Below are positions 8,137 to 16,590 of a DNA stretch of 64,000 nucleotides, one piece after another. The DNA comes from SM23-73-3 sp964580215. GTDB taxonomy: Bacteria > Zixibacteria > MSB-5A5 > SM1-73. The translations under genes were made by a program, and so were the position numbers. The DNA is taken from assembly GCA_964580215.1 (NCBI GenBank), contig CAZOJT010000011.1, forward strand, positions 16,234-80,233. Direction: 5' to 3'. The notes under the pieces are model-generated. The model was not told the DNA's origin and searched no databases. It saw nothing but the letters and a program-made list of their open reading frames with translations. Positions within the stretch are counted from its first letter, which is position 1. Each line of letters opens with the position of its first letter.

Positions 8137-8703
8137 TCAAGCATTAAATCGGCTCATGCTATCTTCTAAACCCCAAATTAATGTATTCTCCACCGCGGTG
8201 CAAGCTTTTTCGATCATTCTCTCCGCAGTCTCCTTCTGGTCTTGGTCAAACTCCCTGAGCACGAATTCCTCCAGATCCATCCCCTGGGATGCCTCCCCAA
8301 TTCCCATCCTCAACCTGGCAAAATCGATAGAGTTTAAATGATAGATGATCGATTTCAAACCTTTATGTCCCCCGTCGGTTCCCTTTTCTCTGATCCTGAT
8401 TTTCCCCAAGGGAAGATTCACGTCGTCACATAAGACTAAAAGATTTTCCCTCTCTAATCCGAAATGATCCAAGGCGTCCACCACCGCCTCTCCGCTTACG
8501 TTCATATAGGTGAGGGGTTTTATCAGAAAAAAGTTCGTTTCTTTTTCCTCCTCGATTTCACAGAAAAGATAATCTCCTTTCCCTGGTTTAAAGCCTTTGT
8601 TGTTTTTGCTGGCTAATGAATCGATTACCCTATACCCCAAGTTGTGACGGGTGTTCTCATACCTTTCTCCGGGATTTCCTAAACCGACAATCAGGCTCAA
8701 CAT
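8137..8703 (-). CDS. pth: Peptidyl-tRNA hydrolase
   Basis: The 188-residue product is a standard bacterial Pth: LIVGLGNPGERYENTRHNLGYRVID at the N-terminus with the catalytic His of the TRHNLGY motif, PLTYMNVSGEAV, LLVLCDDVNLPLGKIRIREKGTDGGHKGLKS and RLRMGIGE. It releases peptides from peptidyl-tRNA lost by ribosomes. The ATG at 8703 fits the family; a TTG five codons upstream is possible but has its GGTGAG directly abutting. It precedes rpsF on the same strand, a common bacterial arrangement. Confidence 0.96.
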   Translation of the reverse strand: MLSLIVGLGNPGERYENTRHNLGYRVIDSLASKNNKGFKPGKGDYLFCEIEEEKETNFFLIKPLTYMNVSGEAVVDALDHFGLERENLLVLCDDVNLPLGKIRIREKGTDGGHKGLKSIIYHLNSIDFARLRMGIGEASQGMDLEEFVLREFDQDQKETAERMIEKACTAVENTLIWGLEDSMSRFNA

Positions 8704-9039
8704 CAAAAGTAAAATCAACTCACCATCAGCAAAATCACACTTCTACGCTTCATATACAAAACTTATAATAGAACAATATACTCATTTGTCAAGAAAAAGT
8801 TTGATTGATTAAAAGAGCCAGTAAGCTAATACAAAAACAAAAAATGCGTATGCATCTTCGATAAGTTTACATACCCCCTACCCTAACCCTACCAAAGGCG
8901 GGGTTGACCTACAAAACTGAGACAATCCATCTACCAAATTCAACAAAGCCAATGCCAAGATTTGTCAAATTAAAAAGTTGTTGACCATAACTTATCTTTT
9001 GCTTTTGTATTAACCGGAGAAGCTAAAAAAAGTTCTTGT
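8704..9039. other. Intergenic region
   Basis: No gene is seen. The sequence is AT-rich around 8760-8870 and probably carries the minus-strand promoter of pth. A fragment of the CCCGCC/GGCGGG repeat family (ACCAAAGGCGGGG) lies near 8895. Confidence 0.6.
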
Positions 9040-10038
9040 TCAAATATGAAACTCAACCACGTGCCCGTCTTTTAGGACGAAATCCTTCTGCACCTTCTGT
9101 CCGTCGAAAACTCCTTCGCCCCAAACCCGGGCAAATTTTAAGTTTCTGGCAAAGTCTTTGTGAATTTCCTTGGTCGCATCCAGTAGCGTGCTGCCCACCT
9201 TCAAAATAACCGGGTCTTCAAAATCTGCCCTTTTTCCTGGAGTTTTTGTGTAAACTCTCAATATCTTTAGGGAATCGAAAATGTATCGTTTAAGTTCCTC
9301 CAGATTTATCCCTTCTTTGGCAGAGAGGTGAAAGATGGGAAACCTTTGCCCGTATGACTCCTTCAAAACGCTGAGATTGGTCTCGCAAAGTGGCATGTCA
9401 CTTTTGTTGCCCAGGATGATGGTCTTCTTATGAGCGATCCCATCCAGAGGATTGGTTTCTCCTTCCTCAGGTTCCAAAAGTATCTTATATCCCTCCAGCT
9501 TTTTAAACACCGCCTGGGCTTCCTTAAGCATTGCCTCCGATCCCATATCCACCACCAGCGATACCAAATCGGCGTTGCGGACAATTCCTGCCAGCCAGGG
9601 CTCCATAAATTCAGCGCCGATGGGAGGAGTGTCCACCAGTTGAACCTGAATGTTCTCAAAAGGCATCATTCCACAAAGCGGCTTAGAGGTGCTGTATGGA
9701 TAAGCGGCAACCTCCGGAGTGGCGTTGGTGAGGGATGCTAAAATCTGAGATTTTCCAGCATTGGCAGAACCTATCAACACCACCTGAGCCGCCCCCTCTT
9801 TTTCCACAAAAAATTGGTCTCCTCTTCGGGCCGCTTTCTTTTTCTGCTGGATTTCCTTTTTGAGCTTGGAGATTCTGGCTTTTAAATCCGCCTGAAGTTT
9901 GTCCGTGCCCTTGTGTTTGGGCATAATGGCAAACATCTCATGCAGGATTTTGAGCTTATCCTGTGGATCTTTCGCCTGTCTATATCTTTTTTCAGCCTCG
10001 AAATATTGAGGGGGAAGATTCGCCGGCACGAAAACCAC
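9040..10038 (-). CDS. DRG/Obg-like GTPase with TGS domain
   Basis: The 332-residue protein has a coiled-coil N-terminus (about 40-72, ending in a Lys/Arg-rich stretch), a GTPase domain with G1 GSANAGKS (90-97), G3 DTPP (136-139), G4 NKSD (211-214) and G5 SAKEG (239-243), and a C-terminal TGS domain (about 260-332) beginning ILRVYTKTPGK and ending FVLKDGHVVEFHI. This order matches archaeal and eukaryotic DRG GTPases and their bacterial relatives, which associate with ribosomes. G1 has Ala in place of the usual Gly-x-Pro-Asn of DRG/Obg. It is monocistronic, with repeat-bearing gaps on both sides. Confidence 0.85.
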   Translation of the reverse strand: MVFVPANLPPQYFEAEKRYRQAKDPQDKLKILHEMFAIMPKHKGTDKLQADLKARISKLKKEIQQKKKAARRGDQFFVEKEGAAQVVLIGSANAGKSQILASLTNATPEVAAYPYSTSKPLCGMMPFENIQVQLVDTPPIGAEFMEPWLAGIVRNADLVSLVVDMGSEAMLKEAQAVFKKLEGYKILLEPEEGETNPLDGIAHKKTIILGNKSDMPLCETNLSVLKESYGQRFPIFHLSAKEGINLEELKRYIFDSLKILRVYTKTPGKRADFEDPVILKVGSTLLDATKEIHKDFARNLKFARVWGEGVFDGQKVQKDFVLKDGHVVEFHI

Positions 10039-10262
10039 TTCCTCTTTATGGGGACCTACAGATGAACTTACTTTATATTCTTATTCAGACTATTCGCTCC
10101 GGGAAGTTAAAAACATAAAATGAAAAATCCAAAGTTAGCCTTTTAGTTGAAATTATTGCTCAAATTTTTGGATTTTGAATTGCAGTTTTTACTTTTGCTT
10201 TTTTAATTTTGAATTTTGCGAAAACCTTGTCGGAATATGCCATAAACTATGGGAATCAATTG

Positions 10263-10778
10263 CTAAAACGGATAGAACCTGGCTTCGGTCCAGTAATCCT
10301 CTTGCAGAAATTTCTGCTGATTCACCAGCGCTCTTAGATGTTCTCCCTCCCAACCAGCCAAATAGTTGAATAGCATCTTCACGTCTTTGTCTTCGGTTTC
10401 TTGGGCAGACTTTTTGTAAAACTCGATGGAGTCCTTCTCCAAGAGAATTCCGATGGAGAGGGCGGTCATCTCAAAATGCGCCTGAGAAAGCCTCTGCTTA
10501 AATCCTTTGGAAAAAATGGGACTTTCCGAGGTGGTCCCAAGGATATGTTTCATATCCTTTACCTCGTCAAACTTAAACTCTCCCTTTTCCTTGATGCTCT
10601 GGTATAAACTTTTGAGTATTTCCATATGGTTGGTTTCATCTTTAGCTAAGGAGGCGAAGACCTCTTTTCCTTTAGCATCTTCGGTTTTCTCCTCAGCCAA
10701 ACGATAGAATTGATACCCATCATTTTCCACCCGTATGGCGTTTTTCACCACTTTCAAGAGTTGTTCCTTTTTTTCCAT
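10263..10778 (-). CDS. Rubrerythrin-like ferritin-family diiron protein
   Basis: 171 residues forming a four-helix ferritin-like bundle in two halves. The first half has AIRVENDGYQFYRLAEEKT and AKDETNHMEILKSL; the second has GILLEKDSIEFYKKSAQET and LAGWEGEHLRALV. The glutamates and ExxH motifs (ETNHME and EGEH) give the usual diiron ligand set. There is no C-terminal rubredoxin domain, so electrons must come from another protein. Likely role: peroxide reduction or iron handling in an anaerobe or microaerophile. The name of the specific subfamily is uncertain. Confidence 0.85.
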   Translation of the reverse strand: MEKKEQLLKVVKNAIRVENDGYQFYRLAEEKTEDAKGKEVFASLAKDETNHMEILKSLYQSIKEKGEFKFDEVKDMKHILGTTSESPIFSKGFKQRLSQAHFEMTALSIGILLEKDSIEFYKKSAQETEDKDVKMLFNYLAGWEGEHLRALVNQQKFLQEDYWTEARFYPF

Positions 10779-10874
10779 TACCGATCTCCTTTATTTATGT
10801 CATTCAAACACCTTTAATATAGACGGAATATTCAGGCTGTCAAGTTTGATTCAAATATTAAGTAGAAAGGTAAA

Positions 10875-10902
10875 CCAGAATCTAACTTAAGTTAGGTTCT
10901 GG
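10875..10902. repeat. Near-perfect 28-bp palindrome
   Basis: CCAGAATCTAACTT and AAGTTAGGTTCTGG are reverse complements with a single mismatch and no loop. Direct abutment of the arms makes it more like a protein-binding dyad or a cruciform site than a terminator. It lies about 100 bases upstream of the rubrerythrin-like gene start (10778), a position suitable for an operator, but this is inference. Confidence 0.6.
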
Positions 10903-10984
10903 TCACACCAACCTTTCATTCAGTGGGGACACCGTATAGGAATTTCCTCACATAGCCGAGAGCTGATCGACAAATAAATTCCGG

Positions 10985-11031
10985 CACGTCAAGCCCCGCC
11001 AAAGCGAGATCTACGACTTTAGCTTGACCAA
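10985..11031. repeat. Dispersed inverted-repeat element, copy 1
   Basis: GTCAAGC at the left end and GCTTGAC at the right end bound the element, with CGTAGATC-type sequence inside. Its reverse complement recurs at 37688-37730 with only a few differences, so it is a two-copy dispersed element in opposite orientation. Confidence 0.7.
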
Positions 11032-11183
11032 AGTTGTTGTGGGGATCCCGCCGTTGGCGAGATGGCTCTCCTTCTTAAAGTTACGACAGGGACAAGCATT
11101 GTCTCGACGTAAAACTGAAAACCGAAGACCAAGGGTCTGCCTAAGAGCAGACACTCCGGGCCACTTTTTCATCAGTAGCAACT

Positions 11184-12224
11184 TCAGAGTTCGAACAATT
11201 TCACTTCACCTTTTCCAGCGGTTATCTCACCAATCCGGTAAGCAGTTTCTCTTAGAGATGAAAGCTGTCGTAAAACTTTGTTCATCTCTTTCTTTGATAC
11301 CACCAAAACCAAACCTATTCCCATATTGAATACTTTGAACATCTCCTCGTTTTCGATGTTTCCCATCTTCTGAATGAGCTTGAATATTGGCGGGACTTTC
11401 CATGAGTCGGTAAGAATTTTCGCATCACAGTTTTCAGGCAGGATGCGTTTCAGATTTCCTTTAATCCCCCCTCCGGTGATATGCGCAATCCCTTTGATCT
11501 TAAATTTTCCCAGAAGCGGGAAAATTGATGGTGCGTAGCACCGATGCACCTTCAAGAGTTTCTTTCCCACCGTGGTCCTCAATTCTTTCACGTAATCATT
11601 CACACCCAAACGGGCTTTTCTGAAGATCGCCTTTCGCGCCAGCGAATATCCATTGGTATGCAGACCATTTGATTTTAAGCCGATGATCTGATCACCGGGA
11701 GTTATCGTCGACCCGTCGATGATTTTTTTTCTTTCCACCACCCCTAAGATAAATCCAGCTAAATCATATTCACCTTTTTTGTAAAACTCAGGTAGCTCCG
11801 CAGTCTCGCCACCGATAAGAGAACACCTCACTTTCTTGCATGCTCTGGACAAGCCTTTAATAATCTGTTCTATTACATCAGGGGAAAGTTTTCCAATTCC
11901 GATATAATCTAAAAAGAACAAGGGTTTCGCGCCATGCACTAATATATCGTTTACACAATGATTGACGATATCCTCCCCTACCGTGTTGTGTTTTCTCATC
12001 ATGAAAGCCACTTTCAATTTAGTCCCCACTGAATCCACGCTGGAAACCAAAACCGGAGATTTATACTCGCCTCTTCTGAAAGCAAAAAATCCACCAAAGC
12101 TTCCGATCTCTTTCAAAACATGAGGGGTAAAAGTTGATCTGGCTAAACTTTTGATTTTTACTGTCGCTCGATCGCCGGCAGAAATATCCACTCCGGAGTT
12201 TTTGTAAGTAAGTTTTTTCTTCAT
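11184..12224 (-). CDS. purM: Phosphoribosylformylglycinamidine cyclo-ligase
   Basis: The 346-residue product is a full-length PurM (AIR synthetase), which closes the imidazole ring in purine synthesis using ATP. Seen in the sequence: YKNSGVDISAGDRA at the N-terminus, SVDSVGTKLKVAF, GEDIVNHCVNDILVHGAKPLFFLDYIG (the DxND metal/ATP region), SLIGGETAELPEF, LKSNGLHTNGYSLAR and HITGGGIKGNLKRILP. All catalytic motifs look intact. No other purine gene is adjacent, so the pathway genes are scattered. Confidence 0.96.
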   Translation of the reverse strand: MKKKLTYKNSGVDISAGDRATVKIKSLARSTFTPHVLKEIGSFGGFFAFRRGEYKSPVLVSSVDSVGTKLKVAFMMRKHNTVGEDIVNHCVNDILVHGAKPLFFLDYIGIGKLSPDVIEQIIKGLSRACKKVRCSLIGGETAELPEFYKKGEYDLAGFILGVVERKKIIDGSTITPGDQIIGLKSNGLHTNGYSLARKAIFRKARLGVNDYVKELRTTVGKKLLKVHRCYAPSIFPLLGKFKIKGIAHITGGGIKGNLKRILPENCDAKILTDSWKVPPIFKLIQKMGNIENEEMFKVFNMGIGLVLVVSKKEMNKVLRQLSSLRETAYRIGEITAGKGEVKLFEL

Positions 12225-12547
12225 TTTTTCCTCGCTTATCAGCTCTCACTTCTCTGATTAAAAGTTTGATTGAAACAATTTTATAGCAAACGAATTAAAT
12301 AAATTGACATGATCACTCTCCCCCTTACCCCCTCCCATCAAGGGAGGGGGTAAATTTATGACGGAGACCCGTCTGGGAAGTCCCCTCTCCCCTTGTGGGA
12401 GAGGGTTAGGGTGAGGGGTATATAAACTTATTTCTTGCGTTTGTATTAGTTGGATGATGAATCCGAATCACAAACTTACCGTTAAATCATTTTCAGAACA
12501 GATCACATTCCTTCTCTAAATCAATACTTCAAATTCTTTCAATAACC
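12225..12547. other. Intergenic region
   Basis: No gene is seen. The central part is the C/T-rich repeat at 12318-12422; the rest is AT-rich. Confidence 0.6.
12318..12422. repeat. CTCTCCC/GGGAGAGG repeat element
   Basis: CCCCTCCCATCAAGGGAGGGG is a tight hairpin, followed by CTCTCCCCTTGTGGGAGAGG, a second hairpin, and GGTTAGGGTGAGGGG. Related elements occur near 19391, 21737, 37344 and 57046, always between genes. Confidence 0.75.
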
Positions 12548-13207
12548 TCACAAAAGCCTTTGGCCGTTTATCTCCAGTTGAAATTTAAGTCCCAGAAACT
12601 CTGCCGCCCTTCGACAGACCAGCATTCGAGACAAAAAGATCTCAAAATATTCCATCACCTGAGAGATGGAAGTATCGATCTTAATCTCTAAGGTGATGAT
12701 CTTTTTCTCTTCCTCCACCCGCAAGAAAGAGCTTTTAGCCGCGTAGTTCACCCGATCGTGGATGTCCTGTTTGATCATTTCCAGGGTGCGCACCCGGGAA
12801 CTGTGCACATCCGACTTATCTGCCAAAATCACCGCCGCACAGATGTCAGACACCGGTTGACCATCTTTTTCATCATGATTTCCGATGGCGGCTATTACAT
12901 CCATGACGTTCTCTGTGGGCATCTTCATCGCCGAAAGGATGGAGTGGGCTAAGATCGCTCCAGTTTGTGCATGATAATCCCGGTTGATCACATTTCCGAT
13001 ATCATGCAAATAGGCGGCAATAGAGGCTAAATGCGCCCGCTTTTCTGGATATTTTAACCTGTCCATGATGTTATAAGCGATGTTTGCGGCTAAGCTGGCA
13101 TGTCTTTCGCCATGCTCGGTATAACCGATCACCCCTAAGATTTCATCTGACTTCTTGATCAAAAGTTTTACCAGTTCGTTTTTTTTGACATCCTCAACCG
13201 TTATCAT
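12548..13207 (-). CDS. HD-domain phosphohydrolase
   Basis: About 219 residues. The start is the ATG at 13207, seven bases after GAGGTG. The N-terminal half is an HD domain: YTEHGERHASLAANIAY supplies the first His, ASIAAYLHDIGNVI the HD pair, and IAAIGNHDEK a further His, with ILADKSDVHSSRVR as the distal Asp. Such enzymes cleave phosphates from nucleotides or cyclic dinucleotides; the sequence does not show which. The C-terminal 70 residues form an alpha/beta part of unknown role. It lies 89 bases downstream of priA on the same strand. Confidence 0.85.
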   Translation of the reverse strand: MITVEDVKKNELVKLLIKKSDEILGVIGYTEHGERHASLAANIAYNIMDRLKYPEKRAHLASIAAYLHDIGNVINRDYHAQTGAILAHSILSAMKMPTENVMDVIAAIGNHDEKDGQPVSDICAAVILADKSDVHSSRVRTLEMIKQDIHDRVNYAAKSSFLRVEEEKKIITLEIKIDTSISQVMEYFEIFLSRMLVCRRAAEFLGLKFQLEINGQRLL

Positions 13208-13296
13208 CAATTTTCACCTCTTAAAGAGTTTCTCCAAATTAAAAGTGATCTCCTCGAACAAACTAAAAGAAAGGTGGATGCAAGTATGTTTTTGCC

Positions 13297-15780
13297 TCAA
13301 AGCATATCCATAGGATCCACATTAACAGTTATACGAACCTCTTTTTTCTTTTTTGCATTTTTCTCCTCCTCCAAAATCTTCCTGATCAAACTGCTTGCAT
13401 TGGTAATGCTCCTTGTCTTTATCAACAACTGCCAGCGATATCGACTTTTTATTTTGGAGAGTGGCGCCGGAGCAGGACCTAAAATTCCCATGCCTTTTTG
13501 CTTTCCCGACTTAGCCCTTCGCTTCAGCATGGAAGAGAAACTTTGTGCGCGGGTGGTGACCCCCTTTAAACTTCTGCTGGAGAAAACCACTAAGATCAAA
13601 TGATTGAAAGGAGGATAACCTAACTCTCTGCGTTGTTCTAACTCTCTTTTATAGAATTCTTCAAAATCATGTGAAGCGGCAAGTTTAATGGTCCATTCTT
13701 GGGGATAATAAGTTTGAATTATCACCTCTCCTTCCCGTTTGCCCCTACCAGCTCTGCCTGCCACCTGAGCAAGCAATTGAAAGGTTCTCTCCTTTGAACG
13801 GAAATCGGGCAGATCCAAGCCCAGATCAGCGGAGATTACTCCCACCAGTGTCACATCGGGAAAATCCAAACCTTTGGTGATCATCTGAGTTCCCACAAGA
13901 ATGCCAAACTTTTTTTTGCCAAAATCGGAAAGCAGCCTTTTGTGAGCCCCTTTCTTGAGAGTGGTATCCAGATCCATTCGCTGCATCAGCGCTTTGGGGA
14001 AGTCTTTCTTGAGCTCTTCCTCAATCTTCTGAGTTCCTGCTCCCCTGTACATAAATCTGTGACCCTGACAATTAGGACAAAGATCTGGTGCGCTACTATG
14101 ATAACCACAGTAGTGGCATCTCAAAGAGAAGTCGGTTCGATGAAAGGTTAAAGTTATGTCACAGCGGGGACATTTTTCGATATGACCACAATCCTGACAT
14201 TTGACGAACGTAGAAAATCCCCGTCGATTCAAAAACAAAAGCACCTGTTCTCCTTTTTCCATCCTGTCTTGCAAAAGAACCCTCAGACTGGAGGAGAGAA
14301 AATTTCGGTTTCCTTCTTTCCTTTCCCGGGTGAGATCAACGATCTTAACCTGAGGAAGTTTTTGTTCCTCCACTCTTTCCTTCAACTGGCACAGGGTATA
14401 TTTTCCCTTCTGAGCATTATAATAAGATTCCAGACTGGGGGTGGCTGAGCCTAAAATAACCACAGCGTCGTTTAATTTAGCTCTCACAGTTGCGACATCT
14501 CTGGCATTGTATCTGGGGGCAGGATCATCTTGCTTATAGGAAGGATCGTGCTCCTCATCCACCACGATGAGTCCCAGATTTTGGAAAGGTGAAAAAACAG
14601 CAGACCTGGCTCCCACCACGATGGGAAGCTCACCATTTCTCACCCTCCTCCAGGTGTCAAACCTCTCCCCTGCTGACAGCCGGGAGTGAAGACATCCTAC
14701 CTTTTCCTTAAAGTTAGCCTTAAACCTGGATATAATCTGGGGGGTCAGTGATATCTCCGGTACCAGGATCAAAGCCTGTTTTCCGTCTTTCAAGACTTCT
14801 CTTATAGCTTCTATGTAAATCTGGGTCTTGCCACTTCCGGTGATTCCGTGAATCAGAAAAGGGGAGTAAATACCTTTTCCCAAAGTTGCTTTTATTTTCT
14901 CCAGGATTTCTTTTTGTCCTTTATTCAAAGACGTCGGTTGTTTTTCTAAAAGATCCAGCCCCCAATCGCCTTCTCTTATTTTTTCCACTGAGATAAATTC
15001 AATCAAGCCTCTTTTTTCCAATCCCTTGAGAGAAGATGCACTGACTTTATGCTGGCTTGTAAGCTTTTTCCAGGACAGCTCTCCCTGGTTTTCTAAAAGC
15101 AAATTTAGACATTTTGCCTGTGCCACAGATTTCTTTTTTAAAGCCAAAATTGCTGATCTCAAAAGTTCCAAATTCTCAGAAGTACTATCAAAATTCTTCA
15201 GCCTCACTATCTTCTCATGTTGAATTCGCACACCCGGCCTTCCCAAGCGTTCGTCGATTTCAATCTCTCCCTTTTTATTAAGGTCATATAGTTCTGCATA
15301 GAGACCTTTTGCCTTGAGAGTTCTGGCAAGCCAGGAGAGCTTTCTCTCTTTGCCGTCAGCTAAAATCTCCAGAATTCTTTTCTGCCGTGCGGAAAGCCTC
15401 TTTGCCGATTCGGAGTAATCCTTTAACCTTTGACCTTTGACCTTTCTTTTCACCCACATCTCACTTTTTAGCATAAGTTCAGACGGAAGAGCCGTCCTCA
15501 AGGTTTCACCCCAGGAGCAAAGGTAATAGTCAGAGACCCATTTGGTGAGCTCAAGCATCTCTCCTGAGAAAAGAGGATAGGGATCCAGAAGGTCTATGAT
15601 CTCTTTGACATTTGAAACGCTGGCAGTTGCGGTTAGCCCCACCACGAAACCGGTCACGATCCTCTTTCTGAGAGGAACTAACACCCTGAACCCCAGATCC
15701 ATCTTTCCCTCAAGATGTGAGGGAATCCGGTATACAAACGGCTCTGATAGAGGGAGTGATAAAGCCACCTGGGCGAACAT
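13297..15780 (-). CDS. priA: Primosomal protein N' (replication restart helicase)
   Basis: 827 residues, somewhat longer than the E. coli protein. Residues 1-95 form the 3'-DNA-binding domain (VALSLPLSEPFVYRIP, GFRVLVPLRKRIVTGFVV). A winged-helix region follows, then the SF2 helicase core with Walker A GITGSGKT, motif II DEEHDPSYKQ and SATPSLES. The zinc-binding insert has paired cysteines CQDCGHIEKCPRC and CHYCG...LCPNC. Further motifs are LVGTQMITKGLDFP and AGRAGRG. It reloads the replisome at collapsed forks. An AAAGG site precedes the ATG at 15780. Confidence 0.97.
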   Translation of the reverse strand: MFAQVALSLPLSEPFVYRIPSHLEGKMDLGFRVLVPLRKRIVTGFVVGLTATASVSNVKEIIDLLDPYPLFSGEMLELTKWVSDYYLCSWGETLRTALPSELMLKSEMWVKRKVKGQRLKDYSESAKRLSARQKRILEILADGKERKLSWLARTLKAKGLYAELYDLNKKGEIEIDERLGRPGVRIQHEKIVRLKNFDSTSENLELLRSAILALKKKSVAQAKCLNLLLENQGELSWKKLTSQHKVSASSLKGLEKRGLIEFISVEKIREGDWGLDLLEKQPTSLNKGQKEILEKIKATLGKGIYSPFLIHGITGSGKTQIYIEAIREVLKDGKQALILVPEISLTPQIISRFKANFKEKVGCLHSRLSAGERFDTWRRVRNGELPIVVGARSAVFSPFQNLGLIVVDEEHDPSYKQDDPAPRYNARDVATVRAKLNDAVVILGSATPSLESYYNAQKGKYTLCQLKERVEEQKLPQVKIVDLTRERKEGNRNFLSSSLRVLLQDRMEKGEQVLLFLNRRGFSTFVKCQDCGHIEKCPRCDITLTFHRTDFSLRCHYCGYHSSAPDLCPNCQGHRFMYRGAGTQKIEEELKKDFPKALMQRMDLDTTLKKGAHKRLLSDFGKKKFGILVGTQMITKGLDFPDVTLVGVISADLGLDLPDFRSKERTFQLLAQVAGRAGRGKREGEVIIQTYYPQEWTIKLAASHDFEEFYKRELEQRRELGYPPFNHLILVVFSSRSLKGVTTRAQSFSSMLKRRAKSGKQKGMGILGPAPAPLSKIKSRYRWQLLIKTRSITNASSLIRKILEEEKNAKKKKEVRITVNVDPMDML

Positions 15781-16000
15781 ATGACCTTTCTATTTTGTTC
15801 AGTTTGACTTCTCCGACACTTTTTGCAATTTAAAGCCGATTTGAGGGGATGTCAAGTAAACAGAAAGACATATCTGCAGATGACAAACACAAATCCCTTG
15901 TACATCACGGATGTCTCCTTTATGACGCAAATGTCATGGTAACAAGCCATGGCATCCGCTCCAAGGAAGAAAACCGTCTGTCAAAGACTAAACAAAGTTC

Positions 16001-16028
16001 TTGATTTCACATTTAATTTTACTAAATT
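16001..16028 (+). promoter_or_regulatory. Possible promoter of the small gene at 16070
   Basis: TTGATT and TAAATT are separated by 16 bases, 42 bases before the ATG, in an AT-rich context. The boxes are weak matches to the sigma-70 consensus. Confidence 0.35.
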
Positions 16029-16069
16029 TTGTATCGATGGAACTTAAAAGGTACAAACAGGAGAGTTAA

Positions 16070-16444
16070 ATGAAAATAGGTTTGAAGGAATTTGGTTTCA
16101 CAGTTGCGGGTTTTATAATCGCTTTTCTTGTTCAGGAATACGCTATCCAAAGACATGAGCATATAAAGAGAGCCGAAAAAGAAGTTTTAAAACAAAAAAT
16201 TGAAAGAGAGAATCAAGTTTTAATTAGAAGGCTTGAAGAGGATTTTGAAGCGTTTAAAGATAGTATTACTCAAGTGTTGATAAAAAAGAAGGAGCAATTT
16301 GTAGCGGAACGAGGAGAACCACCAGATGGTTTAAAGCAAGCTATGGAAATGAGATTCAACGCAGAAAAAAATAGAGTATTAGCAAAAAAGAGAAGGGAGA
16401 TAGACCGAGAAATTGAAGATTTGGAGATGCGACTTGACTTCTAG
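16070..16444 (+). CDS. Membrane-anchored coiled-coil protein, unknown
   Basis: A 124-residue protein I do not recognise. Residues 8-24 (GFTVAGFIIAFLVQEYA) form one membrane helix, then the rest is highly charged and almost certainly a long coiled coil (EKEVLKQKIERENQVLIRRL and RVLAKKRREIDREIEDLE), broken by a proline-containing turn near residue 86. A good ribosome site, CAGGAG, lies eight bases ahead of the ATG. It is the only plus-strand gene in its neighbourhood and uses many AAA/GAA codons, so it is AT-richer than its neighbours. It may tether or space something at the membrane; no function can be assigned. Confidence 0.65.
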   Translation: MKIGLKEFGFTVAGFIIAFLVQEYAIQRHEHIKRAEKEVLKQKIERENQVLIRRLEEDFEAFKDSITQVLIKKKEQFVAERGEPPDGLKQAMEMRFNAEKNRVLAKKRREIDREIEDLEMRLDF

Positions 16445-16590
16445 TATTATAGCTACAAACCTTTTCAATAAGAATATTTGTCAACTACCGAATATATACA
16501 AATAGTTTCCGCAATTTCTATTGTAATCTTGATTTTTTATTACCCGAAGGAAAACCGCGCCAGCAAACAGGTGCACTCCGGTTTGCCAAG

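Larger units (their letters stand above)
10779..11183. other. Intergenic region with repeats
   Basis: No gene is supported. It carries the palindrome at 10875-10902, one copy of an inverted-repeat element at 10985-11031 and a broken CCCGCC...GGCGAG hairpin at about 11048-11062. Confidence 0.6.
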
